Assembly (NCBI GenBank): GCA_902776195.1 | Contig: CACYPF010000002.1 | Span: 109,586-173,585 of the forward strand | From: an uncultured Prevotellaceae bacterium | GTDB lineage: Bacteria > Bacteroidota > Bacteroidia > Bacteroidales > Bacteroidaceae | Direction: 5' to 3' | Length of the DNA stretch: 64,000 nucleotides | In this document: in pieces, positions 36,056 to 46,184 of the stretch | Numbering within the stretch: the stretch's first letter is position 1 | Layout of the letters: every line of letters begins with the position of its first letter | The notes under the pieces: model-generated | Told to the model about the DNA's origin: nothing | Seen by the model: the letters and a program-made list of their open reading frames with translations, nothing else | Databases searched by the model: none | Translations under genes and position numbers: made by a program

Positions 36056-37656
36056 TAGAGTTTATGATCTACCGCACTCTGCTCAACGGGCAGACAACGC
36101 TTGTAGTTCTCTGTGTATTTCTCGAAACCAGCCACATCCTCGGCAATAGGATCTACTGACGTACCTTGGTTGCCGGCAAAGACAACCTGATCCAGATAGT
36201 CTTCCAGATTGAGCTTCTTCGGATTGCGGATTTGGAAAGCTGAGAGTAATGCGATACCCCATGCGCCGCCTTCACCAGCAGTCTCCATAACAGAGATTGG
36301 AGTGTTGAGGGCTGCTGCAAGGAAACGTTGTCCTACACCTTTGGTCTTGAACAGTCCACCATGTCCAGTGATGCGGTCAACCTTGATCTTCTCCTCTTTA
36401 AGCAGAATGTCGTTACCTATCTTCAGAACAACGATAGAAGAATAAAGTTCAGCACGCATCACATTGGCAAGAGTGAAGTTGTCATCAGGACTGCGAAGAA
36501 TCATCGGGCGACCTTCTGAAAGACCTGTGACGGGTTCACCGGAGATGTAGTTGTAGGCTACAAGACCACCACAGTCAGGATCACCAAGAAGTGCATGAGT
36601 ATAAAGAACCTGATAAACCAGATGCTTCTCTTGTACCTTGTCAATCAGTTGCTCATAATCACAGAACATCTTCACCCAGTTGTTGAGCTCACTGGTGCAG
36701 TTGTTACAGTGTACCATTGCCACGAGACTGCCGTCAGGAGTAGTTACCATGTCAATCATCTCATAAGGTTTAGACAACGGTTTCTCCAAAACAATCATCG
36801 AGAAAGAAGAAGTTCCTGCAGAGACATTACCTGTACGCTGCTTGACGGCATTGGTGGCAACCATACCCGTTCCTGCATCACCCTCAGGAGGACAAACAGG
36901 AATACCAGCTTTCAAATGTCCACTGATGTCAATCATCTTAGCACCTTTAGGAGTCAGGAAACCTGCATCCTCTCCTGCGCTTAATGACTTAGGAAGAATA
37001 TCTTTCAGTTTCCATGGATATTGTTTCATGCTCACCAGTTTATCAAACTTCTCGACCATCGTGGCATCATAGGTCTTGGTAGCTGGGTCAACAGGTATCA
37101 TACCGGAAGCGTCACCAACACCCAAAACAAACTGACCTGTTACTTGCCAATGGATATATCCTGCGAGGGTTGTGAGGAACTTGATGTCCTTCACATGCTC
37201 CTCGTTGTCGAGGATGCACTGATACAGATGGCTGATACTCCAACGGAGAGGGATATTGTAGTTGAAGAGCTCACTAAGTTCTGCGGCAGCCTTTGCCGTA
37301 TTGGTGTTACGCCATGTACGGAAAGGAACCAAAATCTGCTGAGACTCATCAAATGCCATATATCCATGCATCATAGCAGAGAATCCAATACCCGCCAAGG
37401 TCTCTATCTCACAGCCATACTCGTTAAGGACAGCTTTGCGGAGGTCGGCATAACAGTCCTGAAGACCATACCATATTGCCTCAGTAGAGTAAGTCCATAA
37501 ACCGTCAACGAGTTGGTTCTCCCACTCGTGTGACCCCTGAGCGATAGGCTTGCTTTGCTCATCGATGAGCACTGCCTTGATGCGGGTAGAGCCAAACTCG
37601 ATGCCGAGGATGGCCTTACCTGCTTCAATAACTTGTTTTGCTTGTTGTTTATCCAT
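36055..37656 (-). CDS. FGGY-family carbohydrate kinase, probable L-ribulokinase
   Basis: A 533-residue sugar kinase. GIEFGSTRIKAVLID at the N-terminus binds phosphate; GNVSAGTSSFSMI and the late GAWGIALLSAF fit the FGGY fold. It lies between araA and the GH51 enzyme, so L-ribulose is the likely substrate, although its sequence is closer in look to the xylulokinase-like kinases used for this step in Bacteroides than to Escherichia coli AraB. It is separated from araA by three bases. Confidence 0.85.
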   Translation of the reverse strand: MDKQQAKQVIEAGKAILGIEFGSTRIKAVLIDEQSKPIAQGSHEWENQLVDGLWTYSTEAIWYGLQDCYADLRKAVLNEYGCEIETLAGIGFSAMMHGYMAFDESQQILVPFRTWRNTNTAKAAAELSELFNYNIPLRWSISHLYQCILDNEEHVKDIKFLTTLAGYIHWQVTGQFVLGVGDASGMIPVDPATKTYDATMVEKFDKLVSMKQYPWKLKDILPKSLSAGEDAGFLTPKGAKMIDISGHLKAGIPVCPPEGDAGTGMVATNAVKQRTGNVSAGTSSFSMIVLEKPLSKPYEMIDMVTTPDGSLVAMVHCNNCTSELNNWVKMFCDYEQLIDKVQEKHLVYQVLYTHALLGDPDCGGLVAYNYISGEPVTGLSEGRPMILRSPDDNFTLANVMRAELYSSIVVLKIGNDILLKEEKIKVDRITGHGGLFKTKGVGQRFLAAALNTPISVMETAGEGGAWGIALLSAFQIRNPKKLNLEDYLDQVVFAGNQGTSVDPIAEDVAGFEKYTENYKRCLPVEQSAVDHKL

Positions 37657-37659
37657 AGC

Positions 37660-39198
37660 TTAGCGAAGGGCTTTGTTCAACATGTAGTAAATCTCATTAT
37701 TCTGAAGTTGCTGCTTGAACTCGTATGTCTTAGTATCCTTGTTGATCTTGACATACTCGAGACCAAGTATTTCAGCAAAGTCTTCCCAGTACTCTTCTGT
37801 TATGTCGTAGGAGAAAGCACTGTGGTGTGTGCCACCAGCAAGAATCCATGCACCAGCACCAATCTCGAAGGTTGGCTGTGGAACCCACAATGCGGAAGCT
37901 ACCGGAAGATTAGGCATGGGCTTCGGCTCGATACACTCAACCTCCTGAGAGATCAGACGGAAGCGATTGCCGAGGTCAACGACGGTAGCCTTGATGCCAC
38001 GTCCTACCTTAGAAGTAAAGACGAGACGAGCTGTCTGCTGCTTACGGATACCAATACCGAGGAAATGAACCTCCAGTTTGGGTTTGTCGACAGCAATCAG
38101 CGGACAAACCTCCAGCATGTGGCTCTGCAGACAAGAACTGCGGTCGCCAGCAAAGTTGAGAGTGTAGTCCTCCAGGAAAGAACAGCCGGTAGGCATGCCT
38201 TGCTGGATAACCCAGAGTGTGCGGTACAGACAAGCTGTCTTCCAGTCTCCCTCCGCACCAAAGCCGATACCCTCGGCCATCAGACGCTGAGAGGCAAGAC
38301 CTGGAATCTGGTCGAAACCAACGAAGTTAGGATCGTTGATATCTGCATCACCAAGGTCGTCGAAGTTCGTGGTAAAGGCGGTAGCACCCTCGTCTTTCAA
38401 TACACGGCGGAGAGCAATCTCTGCTTTGGCGGCATTCTTCACCTTCTCCCAATAAACATCCTCGCCACTCTCGTCAATTTTTATGGTGTATTCCTTCTTG
38501 TATTCCTCTACAAGGGCATTAACCTCAGCATCAGTTACCTTTTTGAAATAATCCATCAGAGAACTGACAGGGTAATAGTCTACATGGTAACCCAGACGCT
38601 GCTCAAATTCGACACGGTCACCATCTGTTACTGCCACGTTATTCATGTTCATACCGAACATCAGACAGCGTACATTCTTAGCATCGGCGACACCTGCAGC
38701 GACTCGAGCCCATACGGCAATCTTCTTTTGGGCTTCCTCGTTCTTCCAATATCCGCAAACCACCTTTCGTGGAACACGCATACGAGTGCAGATGTGACCG
38801 AACTCAATATCACCATGAGCACTCTGGTTGAGGTTCATGAAGTCCATGTCCATCGTTTCCCAGGGAATCTCTGCATTATACTGGGTATGGAAATGGAGTA
38901 ATGGTTTCTGCAAGTCCTGCAATCCTTTGATCCACATCTTAGCTGGAGAGAAAGTGTGCATCCAGGTGATGATACCAATACACTTATCATCATTATTGGC
39001 TGCTTTCATCACTGCCTCAACTTCTTGAGAGCTATTGGCTGTACCTTTATAGACAACCTTTACTGGAATATTGCCACTATTGTTAAGACCATCAACCATT
39101 TCCTTGGAGTGTCCGTCAACAGCTACAACTGCATCACCTCCATAAAGCAACTGCGCACCAGTTACCCACCAAATCTCATAATTATCAAATGCTTTCAT
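37660..39198 (-). CDS. araA: L-arabinose isomerase
   Basis: A 512-residue isomerase that converts L-arabinose to L-ribulose. Family motifs: WWVTGAQLLYGGDAV, WMHTFSPAKMWI, GFGAEGDWKTACLYR, FLEDYTLNF, SHMLEVCP and GGTHHSAFSYD; these carry the Glu and His manganese ligands. Length is normal. It lies 32 bases after araD in the same operon. Confidence 0.95.
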   Translation of the reverse strand: MKAFDNYEIWWVTGAQLLYGGDAVVAVDGHSKEMVDGLNNSGNIPVKVVYKGTANSSQEVEAVMKAANNDDKCIGIITWMHTFSPAKMWIKGLQDLQKPLLHFHTQYNAEIPWETMDMDFMNLNQSAHGDIEFGHICTRMRVPRKVVCGYWKNEEAQKKIAVWARVAAGVADAKNVRCLMFGMNMNNVAVTDGDRVEFEQRLGYHVDYYPVSSLMDYFKKVTDAEVNALVEEYKKEYTIKIDESGEDVYWEKVKNAAKAEIALRRVLKDEGATAFTTNFDDLGDADINDPNFVGFDQIPGLASQRLMAEGIGFGAEGDWKTACLYRTLWVIQQGMPTGCSFLEDYTLNFAGDRSSCLQSHMLEVCPLIAVDKPKLEVHFLGIGIRKQQTARLVFTSKVGRGIKATVVDLGNRFRLISQEVECIEPKPMPNLPVASALWVPQPTFEIGAGAWILAGGTHHSAFSYDITEEYWEDFAEILGLEYVKINKDTKTYEFKQQLQNNEIYYMLNKALR

Positions 39199-39230
39199 TT
39201 TTTCTTTTTTAATGTTAATAGTAATATTGT

Positions 39231-39929
39231 TTATTTCTTCTTCTGTCCATAGTAGGCATTAGGTCCATGTTTCCTACTGAAATGCTTTTCTATCAACAGT
39301 GGATTCATCGTCGTATTAGGATTGACGGAGAAGGAAACAAAAGCCATCTTTGCCACCTGTTCCATCACGACAGCATTATATACGGCATTGTCAGGATCCT
39401 TACCCCATGAGAAAGGACCATGGTTCTTGACCAACACACCTGGAGTGTGTACTGGGTTGATATTACCAGCCTCGATGCGGTTGACAATCACAACACCCGT
39501 ATTATACTCATACTCAGCCATCTGATCTTCGGTCATGTCGTAAGTGCATGGAATCTCATCATGGAAATAGTCAGCATGCGTTGTTCCGATGTTGGGGATA
39601 TCCTTACCAGCCTGAGCCCATGCCGTGGCATAGGTAGAGTGGGTGTGTACCACACCACCAATCTCAGGAAAGGCTCTATATAATACGAGATGGGTAGGAG
39701 TGTCGGATGAAGGGTTTAAGTCACCCTCAACTACTTTTCCTGTCTGAAGGTCTACAACAACCATGTCCGACGCTTTCATCTGGTCATAGTCAACACCAGA
39801 AGGCTTGATAACTACTAAGCCTTTCTCACGGTCAATACCAGACACGTTACCCCATGTGAAAATCACCAGATTGTGCTTCACTAGGTCAAGATTGGCACGG
39901 AATACTTTTTCTTTTAATTCTTCTAACAT
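39231..39929 (-). CDS. araD: L-ribulose-5-phosphate 4-epimerase
   Basis: A 232-residue class II aldolase-type epimerase that makes D-xylulose 5-phosphate. It has [38 protein letters not shown] with zinc-binding histidines, [14 protein letters not shown] and [10 protein letters not shown]. The frame continues upstream, into the regulator gene, but the ATG at 39927-39929 matches the family start ([16 protein letters not shown]). It lies four bases after the Nudix regulator gene. The product feeds the pentose phosphate pathway, whose tkt and rpiB are also in this window. Confidence 0.95.
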   Translation of the reverse strand: MLEELKEKVFRANLDLVKHNLVIFTWGNVSGIDREKGLVVIKPSGVDYDQMKASDMVVVDLQTGKVVEGDLNPSSDTPTHLVLYRAFPEIGGVVHTHSTYATAWAQAGKDIPNIGTTHADYFHDEIPCTYDMTEDQMAEYEYNTGVVIVNRIEAGNINPVHTPGVLVKNHGPFSWGKDPDNAVYNAVVMEQVAKMAFVSFSVNPNTTMNPLLIEKHFSRKHGPNAYYGQKKK

Positions 39930-39933
39930 AATA

Positions 39934-40611
39934 TTATAATTTAAAGTTGGGATCTTCGTCATATACACGACGGTTGAATCGATAAAGGTAAGCACCTCGT
40001 TTGGAAGAGGTCTTGTCAATAAGCTCTGTCTTCTCAATGAAATCCATCTCCTTGATACGCTTACGGAAATTACGCTTGTCAAGTTCCTCACCATTGACGG
40101 CCTCGTAGAGACGCTGTAGCTGGGTGAGTGTGAAGAGGGTGGGGAGCAAGCGGAAGCCTACGGGCTCTGTCTTGATCTTGTTCCTCATCAGGTTACGGGC
40201 TTTCTTGACCATCTCCATGTGGTCGGAGTAGAGAGGCGGCATTTTGTCGAAGTCAACCCATTCCACACCGTGCTCCTCCAGGAGACGATGGTCATAGTCC
40301 TTCACGTTGATAAGTGCGTAATAAGCAACCGAGATGACACGCTCACCCGGGTCGCGGTCGACACTGCCGAACGCACCTACCTGTCGCATGTAGATGTTAC
40401 GCATACCAGTAAGTTCATAGAGCGTACGGTATGCGGCGTCGTCCACACTCTCGTCGAGGCGAACGAAGCCTCCGTAGAGACTCCATTCTCCTCGTCCTGG
40501 ATCCATCTTGCGCTTGCCGATCAATACCTTCAACTTATTCTCGTCAAAGCCGAAGATGATGCAGTCGACAGACACTAAGACTTTCGAGTGTTCATTATAG
40601 AATATCGTCAT
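39934..40611 (-). CDS. araR: Nudix-family transcriptional regulator, AraR-like
   Basis: A 225-residue protein. Residues 1-150 form a Nudix-like domain ([20 protein letters not shown]) whose catalytic REXXEE signature is replaced, here YRTLYEL, so it probably binds but does not hydrolyse. The C-terminal part ([29 protein letters not shown]) is a winged helix. This is the architecture of AraR from Bacteroides thetaiotaomicron, which responds to L-arabinose. It sits inside the operon it should control, four bases before araD and 24 bases after the symporter. Confidence 0.9.
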   Translation of the reverse strand: MTIFYNEHSKVLVSVDCIIFGFDENKLKVLIGKRKMDPGRGEWSLYGGFVRLDESVDDAAYRTLYELTGMRNIYMRQVGAFGSVDRDPGERVISVAYYALINVKDYDHRLLEEHGVEWVDFDKMPPLYSDHMEMVKKARNLMRNKIKTEPVGFRLLPTLFTLTQLQRLYEAVNGEELDKRNFRKRIKEMDFIEKTELIDKTSSKRGAYLYRFNRRVYDEDPNFKL

Positions 40612-40635
40612 ATCCTATTCGTGTCGATTTGTATT

Positions 40636-42315
40636 TTACCAGAAGTAAATATAGAAAGCAACAGTAATAGTCAGGATGATAACGGTATGTATCACATCCC
40701 AGTGGTTCCAACTAGCACGGGTAGCGGCACGCTGCTCAGGAGTAGACGTTCCGAATACCAAGCCCTGGATCTTCTTCTCGTCAGGAGCCTCTGTGCAGAG
40801 TGATACGATGATGACAACCAGACAGCAGACAATCAGCATCACACCACAGAAATAGAGCCAGTTGAAATCATAGAAGATAGCCTTGAACCAGTTGTTTGCG
40901 GCATCGGTGGCGTTGCTGTAGTAAACCTTGGCACCCAGACGGGTGAGACCAATGATGATACCACTCAGCAAACCCCACATACCACCCTTGGCAGAGGCGC
41001 GCTTCCAGCAGATACCCAACAGGAAGGCAGAGGCGATACCAGGTGCAAGAACTGACTGGACATCCTGCAGGTAGTTGTAGAGCACGTCACCAACAGAACG
41101 CATGATGGGAATCCACAGAATACCAAGGATCACGATGACAACGGTAGCGACCTGACCGATACGCACGAGTTGCTTCTCAGGAGTCTCTGGCTTCAAGCGC
41201 TTCCAGAAGTCGATGGTGAACAGCATAGCGGAACTGTTGAACAGAGATGCCAGCGATGACATCAAGGCAGCGAGGATACCGCAGACTACCAGACCTTTCA
41301 CACCAGCAGGCAGGATCTTAGCCACGAGGGTGGGGAAGGCAGCGTCAGGTGTCGACAGGACGAAGACCTCACCACTGGGCAGGGTAATACCCTTGGTGCT
41401 CAGCGCATAGGCAATCATACCTGGAATCAAGAACAGGAAGACGGGCAGCAGTTTCAGGTAAGCACCGAAGATGGTACCACGGCGGCTTTCCTTCTCGTCT
41501 TTACCAGAGAGCACACGCTGTACGATATACTGGTCAGTACACCAGTACCAGAATCCGATAACGGCAGAGCCAACCAGTGCGCCGAGCCAAGGATACTGCG
41601 GGTCACGGAGGTCACGCATCAGGTCGGTCATGTGGTCACCATACTCATTGACAGTCTGTACGGAGCAGGCAGCCATCATCTCATCCCATCCGCCGAGTGC
41701 CTTCAGTCCGAGAACGAGGATGATGAGAGAGCCTAATAATAAGATAGGTGTCTGCAACACGGAGGTATAGAGCACACTCTTCATACCACCGAAGACGGTG
41801 TAGATGGCGGTGATCAACACCAGACCAATAGCGGCAATCCAGAAGAAGTCAATGCCCCAGAGTTCCTTGATGCCAAATACCTGTTGGAACACCAGACCAC
41901 CGGCATAAACCGTCACGGCAACCTTTGTCAGCACATAACTGATCAGAGAGATGACAGAGAGGATGGTGCGGCTCTCCTTGTTGAAGCGGCGCTCCAAGAA
42001 CTCAGGCATCGTGTATACCATGCTTCGTGTATAGAAAGGTACGAAGACCCAACCGAGAATCAGGATCATCCATCCCTGAATCTCCCAGTGTGCCATCGCC
42101 ATACCTGAGGAGGCACCTGCACCGGCAAGTCCGATCAAGTGCTCTGAACCGATGTTGGAGGCGAAGATACTTGCACCAATGGCAATCCATGTCGCATCCT
42201 TACCACCAAGAAAATAGTCTGCTGAGTTGTCGTTCTTCTGTGAAACGACCCATACTACAATGCCGATCAGCGCCAGACAGAACACGCCAATGACAATCCA
42301 ATCTAATAATGCCAT
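40636..42315 (-). CDS. Sodium:solute symporter, probable sugar (SGLT-like)
   Basis: A 559-residue SSS-family transporter with about 14 transmembrane segments. ADYFLGGKDATWIAIGASIF, ASNIGSEHLIGLAGAGASSG and YTMPEFLERRF are SGLT-like motifs. It should import sugar with sodium through the inner membrane. Its place upstream of araR-araD-araA suggests arabinose, but the galM gene directly upstream makes galactose or glucose possible. Confidence 0.88.
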   Translation of the reverse strand: MALLDWIVIGVFCLALIGIVVWVVSQKNDNSADYFLGGKDATWIAIGASIFASNIGSEHLIGLAGAGASSGMAMAHWEIQGWMILILGWVFVPFYTRSMVYTMPEFLERRFNKESRTILSVISLISYVLTKVAVTVYAGGLVFQQVFGIKELWGIDFFWIAAIGLVLITAIYTVFGGMKSVLYTSVLQTPILLLGSLIILVLGLKALGGWDEMMAACSVQTVNEYGDHMTDLMRDLRDPQYPWLGALVGSAVIGFWYWCTDQYIVQRVLSGKDEKESRRGTIFGAYLKLLPVFLFLIPGMIAYALSTKGITLPSGEVFVLSTPDAAFPTLVAKILPAGVKGLVVCGILAALMSSLASLFNSSAMLFTIDFWKRLKPETPEKQLVRIGQVATVVIVILGILWIPIMRSVGDVLYNYLQDVQSVLAPGIASAFLLGICWKRASAKGGMWGLLSGIIIGLTRLGAKVYYSNATDAANNWFKAIFYDFNWLYFCGVMLIVCCLVVIIVSLCTEAPDEKKIQGLVFGTSTPEQRAATRASWNHWDVIHTVIILTITVAFYIYFW

Positions 42316-42354
42316 AATGTGATATACTATTTATTAATGTTTTTTGATATGTGC

Positions 42355-43521
42355 TTATTTAATAGAGAACTTATAGGCAGCGTGGCTGTAATATTTCTCT
42401 CCAGGATTCAATACAGGCTGTACCCAATCAGAATGGTTGGGACTGTCGGGGTATTTCTGGCTCTCCAGACATACGCTGACGTGCTTCGGATATTTCAGAC
42501 CGTGCTTGCGGATGATGTCGGCATCACGACCAACGCCCTGGAAGTTGCCAGAATAGACCTGTACACCAGGCTCGTTGGTATACATCTCCATGAAGATACC
42601 TGTCTTGGGAGAATACAGGCTTGCACATACCTTAGTGTCATCACCTTTGGTGTTCAGACAGAAATTATGGTCATATCCTGTGGCATTCTGAATCTGGTCG
42701 AACGAAGACTGAATGCTGTCGCCAATAGCATGGGGGGTACGGAAATCCATAGGTGTTCCTTCTACAGACTTTATCTCTCCTGTGGGAATGTAAAGCTTGT
42801 CGCTTGGTGTGAACTGATCGGCATTGACATATAATACCTGATCATAACCAGCCTTTGTAAAATCACCACTCAAATTATAATAGTTGTGATTAGTCTGATT
42901 GATGATGGTTGGCTTGTCGGTCTCTGCTTCCCATGTCATATCCAGTGTGTTATCTGCAGTGACCTTATAAGTGGTAATAGCTGTTACCTTGCCAGGGAAT
43001 CCATTCTCGCCATCCTCTGCTACAATCGTTAATTTAAGGATAGAGTCACCAATCTGTTCTGCATCATATACCTGATGCATCCAACCTGTATTGCCTCCAC
43101 CATGCAGACAGTTGGGACCATCGTTTTTCTTTAATTGATAAGTAGAATCGTTCAGGACGAACTTGCCTTCTTTAATACGGTTGGCATATCGACCAACGGA
43201 AGAACCATAATCAGAGGGGGAATTTAAGGTATCGGCATATTGAGCGATATTATCAAATCCTAATACTACATCAGTTGGCTTTCCATCTTTATCTGGCACA
43301 ACCAGACTAACCACTCTTCCTCCGTAATTGGTAATACATACCTCCATCCCGTTTTGATTCTTCAGCGTGTAAAGTTTCACGGGTTTTTCATTAATGACTG
43401 TGTCAAACTTTGCAGGATCAAGTCCTGATACTGTCAGGGCAGACTGCTCACCTGAGTTACATGCTGAGAATATAGCTAAAGCCATACCACATCCCAGAAA
43501 AGATTTCTTTAGGTTTTTCAT
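42355..43521 (-). CDS. galM: Aldose 1-epimerase, lipoprotein
   Basis: A 388-residue mutarotase with a lipoprotein signal (LAIFSAC). GalM motifs are present: ITNYGGRVVSLVVPDKDGKP, GSSVGRYANRIKEG, LHGGGNTGW, NQTNHNYYNLSG, and YDHNFCLN; the catalytic His and Glu positions are conserved (GVQVYSGNF near the end). It should act in the periplasm or at the outer membrane on released sugars. A second copy without signal peptide is at 46185-47276. It starts a new unit after the galK terminator. Confidence 0.92.
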   Translation of the reverse strand: MKNLKKSFLGCGMALAIFSACNSGEQSALTVSGLDPAKFDTVINEKPVKLYTLKNQNGMEVCITNYGGRVVSLVVPDKDGKPTDVVLGFDNIAQYADTLNSPSDYGSSVGRYANRIKEGKFVLNDSTYQLKKNDGPNCLHGGGNTGWMHQVYDAEQIGDSILKLTIVAEDGENGFPGKVTAITTYKVTADNTLDMTWEAETDKPTIINQTNHNYYNLSGDFTKAGYDQVLYVNADQFTPSDKLYIPTGEIKSVEGTPMDFRTPHAIGDSIQSSFDQIQNATGYDHNFCLNTKGDDTKVCASLYSPKTGIFMEMYTNEPGVQVYSGNFQGVGRDADIIRKHGLKYPKHVSVCLESQKYPDSPNHSDWVQPVLNPGEKYYSHAAYKFSIK

Positions 43522-43593
43522 ATTAAAATGTTTAAGTTATTTGTTATTGTTTTGTTTTTGGTGTAAATTTACATCTTATTTTTGATATAACAA

Positions 43594-43640
43594 AACAAAA
43601 CAATAGCCTAAAGTGTTATTTTTACACTTTAGGCTATATA
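43594..43640 (-). terminator. Terminator of the galK operon
   Basis: A perfect 13-base stem TAGCCTAAAGTGT (43604-43616) and its complement (43624-43636) with a 7-base loop, followed on the minus strand by a T-rich run. It separates the galK unit from the lipoprotein galM unit. Confidence 0.88.
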
Positions 43641-43664
43641 TTTAACTTTTTTAAACAGATAATA

Positions 43665-44831
43665 TCAGCAAAGCTTGCGTGAGCCATCACCAATTACGAC
43701 ATCATAAACTTTTGGTTCATGACCGTACTTGGCATTGAATTTCTGCTTGGCATCTGCTATGAACTGCTTATACAAATCGTTACGGACCAAGTTGATGGTA
43801 CAACCACCGAAGCCACCACCCATGATACGTGAACCGGTAACACCATTTTCCTTTGCAATGTCATTCAAGAAATCAAGCTCCTCACAAGAGACTTCATAAT
43901 CCTTGGAGAGTCCTTCATGCGTTTTATACATCATCTCTCCAACTTTTTCGTAATCTCCTTCGGTGAGGGCATCACAGACGGCGAGTACACGATCTTTCTC
44001 CCCAAGTACAAACTTTGCACGTTTGTAGTCTTCCTCACCAACTTCTGCTTTAACCTCTTCCAATTGCTCCCATGTGCAGTCACGCAATGTCTCAAATTTA
44101 CCTTCGGGGTGTTTGGCTGCGATATGTTTAACGACATTCTCACAGGATTTACGACGATCATTATAGGGAGAGCCTGCCAACTGATGTTTGACAACAGAGT
44201 CCAACAAAACCAGACGATAACCATCGGGTTTAAAGGGGAAATACTCAAATTCACGAGAACGGCAGTCAAGACGCATCAGACATCCAGCCTTTCCAAAGAC
44301 AGAAGCGAACTGGTCCATAATACCACAGTTCACACCACAATAGTTATGTTCTGTTGCCTGACCTGCCAAGACCATATCCCATTGACTGACCTTGTTATCG
44401 CCAAACAAATCATTTAAGCCACAGGCAAAGCAACTCTCCATAGCAGCGGAAGACGACATACCAGCACCGAGAGGTACATCACCGGCAAATGCAATATTAT
44501 AACCTTTAACGGGGACGCCCAATTTCTTCATCTCCAATGAAATACCATATATATAGCGAGCCCATGACGCTTTAGGTCCATTGGGATCAGAGAGCTTGAA
44601 ATCCACACGATCCTTGAGATCTATTGCATATGCCATAACAGTGTCCTCTGTACCATTGGGACGCATCTCTGCCATCACTCCTTTGTCAACGGCTCCAGGG
44701 AATACGAATCCACCATTATAGTCCGTGTGCTCACCAATCAGGTTGATACGACCTGGTGAGGCATATACATTTCCAGTCTTTCCATCAAAATGCTTGATAA
44801 AACGACTTCTTACAAATTCAATATCCATCAT
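43665..44831 (-). CDS. galK: Galactokinase
   Basis: A 388-residue GHMP kinase. The galactokinase signature GRINLIGEHTDYNGGFVFPG is near the N-terminus, the ATP-binding PLGAGMSSSAAMESC is central, and RIMGGGFGGCTINLV is C-terminal. It phosphorylates alpha-galactose in the cytoplasm, the first Leloir step after mutarotation. It is 18 bases after the MFS gene and ends in a strong terminator. galT and galE are not seen in the window. Confidence 0.95.
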   Translation of the reverse strand: MMDIEFVRSRFIKHFDGKTGNVYASPGRINLIGEHTDYNGGFVFPGAVDKGVMAEMRPNGTEDTVMAYAIDLKDRVDFKLSDPNGPKASWARYIYGISLEMKKLGVPVKGYNIAFAGDVPLGAGMSSSAAMESCFACGLNDLFGDNKVSQWDMVLAGQATEHNYCGVNCGIMDQFASVFGKAGCLMRLDCRSREFEYFPFKPDGYRLVLLDSVVKHQLAGSPYNDRRKSCENVVKHIAAKHPEGKFETLRDCTWEQLEEVKAEVGEEDYKRAKFVLGEKDRVLAVCDALTEGDYEKVGEMMYKTHEGLSKDYEVSCEELDFLNDIAKENGVTGSRIMGGGFGGCTINLVRNDLYKQFIADAKQKFNAKYGHEPKVYDVVIGDGSRKLC

Positions 44832-44849
44832 AGTTTTTAGTTTTAAAGA

Positions 44850-46160
44850 TTAATCAACAGGTATATCTTTATTCACGTTCTTGCAACCAATCAGTGCATA
44901 ATAGAACATATAAGCCATAGCAAGCAAGTACACAAAATAGCTTGGCATGTATCCCATCATGTCAGCGAAGAAATTCTGAATAACGGGTACGACACCACCA
45001 CCAACTACCATCATCATGAAGATTCCTGATGCCTGAGCTGTATATTTGCCTAATCCTTCCGTGGCAAGATTGAAGATAGAAGCCCACATGATAGAGGTAC
45101 AGAGGCCACACAGGACAAGCAGCAAGACGCTGATAGGTACTACTGCTGACGTGAAAGAGAATGTCATGATATTGAACAATGGCATGGTAACGGTGATGGT
45201 CTTAGGCAGCAGCATACCAGACAAAATAAGTATCATCCCCACGAAGGTTGTCCCTAACATCAACTGACGGGAAGAAACCTTTCCTGCGATAAAACCAGAG
45301 ACCATACGTCCAATCAGCATGAGTAACCAATACATAGCTGCCACGGCACCTCCGATAGTAGCAGCATTCTCCACCAAACCAGCACCTTTTTCCGAAGAAT
45401 CAGAAAGGAAGAAATTCAATCCACTAGGGATACCCACTTCCACACCGACATAGACGAAGATAGCTATCACACCGAGTGTGCAATGGCGGAATGACCAAGG
45501 AGAATGCTCAAATTTCGTGTCAGCAGTAACCTTACCCAATTCAGGATCTTCGATGGGGATAAAGTTCAGGATGACAAATGCCGCTGCGAATACAGCCATG
45601 GCGATGTACATCACCAGGTTGACATCCGCCATTTTTGTAGAAGCAGTAACCGTTCCTATCAAGGCACCCACCAACATGGGTGTCAGTGTTCCTGTCAAAG
45701 AGTTCAGCGTACCACCAATAAGGTTCAGCTGATTACCACGGTTTCCACCGCCACCCAAAAGATTCAGCATGGGGTTCACCACTGTATTCAGGATACATAC
45801 TGAAAAACCTGAGATAAAGGCACCTAACAGATAAACACAAAAACCAGTAATGCCAGCTGTCATACCTGACAGAAATTGGATAAGAACTCCGACAAATCCC
45901 ACGGCAATACCGATAAGGGCGGTTTTCTTATAACCTACTTTGGTCAGCATCTTTCCTGCGGGTATACCCATGAACAGATAAGCAAAGAAGTTCATGAAGT
46001 TACCCATGATACCTAATACATTAGAACCACCAATCTCCGGTTGGTTTTTCCAAATTACGCCGATAGGTGCGCCAAGATTGGTGACAAACGCAATCATGGC
46101 ATATAGGAAGAACATTGTTATAATGGCAATGAGACTTCCATTTTGTTTTTGATTACTCAT
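44850..46160 (-). CDS. Sugar MFS transporter, glucose/galactose type (FHS family)
   Basis: A 436-residue transporter with 12 predicted helices. NMFSAYLFMGIPAG-like sequence (NFFAYLFMGIPAGKMLTKVG) and the internal GYKKTALIGIAVGFVGVLIQ fit the fucose-galactose-glucose proton symporter group. It lies between the two gal genes (galM upstream by 24 bases, galK downstream by 18), so galactose is the likely substrate. Confidence 0.87.
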   Translation of the reverse strand: MSNQKQNGSLIAIITMFFLYAMIAFVTNLGAPIGVIWKNQPEIGGSNVLGIMGNFMNFFAYLFMGIPAGKMLTKVGYKKTALIGIAVGFVGVLIQFLSGMTAGITGFCVYLLGAFISGFSVCILNTVVNPMLNLLGGGGNRGNQLNLIGGTLNSLTGTLTPMLVGALIGTVTASTKMADVNLVMYIAMAVFAAAFVILNFIPIEDPELGKVTADTKFEHSPWSFRHCTLGVIAIFVYVGVEVGIPSGLNFFLSDSSEKGAGLVENAATIGGAVAAMYWLLMLIGRMVSGFIAGKVSSRQLMLGTTFVGMILILSGMLLPKTITVTMPLFNIMTFSFTSAVVPISVLLLVLCGLCTSIMWASIFNLATEGLGKYTAQASGIFMMMVVGGGVVPVIQNFFADMMGYMPSYFVYLLAMAYMFYYALIGCKNVNKDIPVD

Positions 46161-46184
46161 AATATGCTGTATGATTTTAGTGAA

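Noticed and set aside
39930-40094. N-terminal extension of araD
   Set aside because: It overlaps the Nudix regulator gene; araD proteins start at [10 protein letters not shown].
43522-43590. Promoter of the lipoprotein galM unit
   Set aside because: A TTTG-19-TAAATTTA arrangement exists but the last base deviates and the T-run of the terminator overlaps it; too weak to list.
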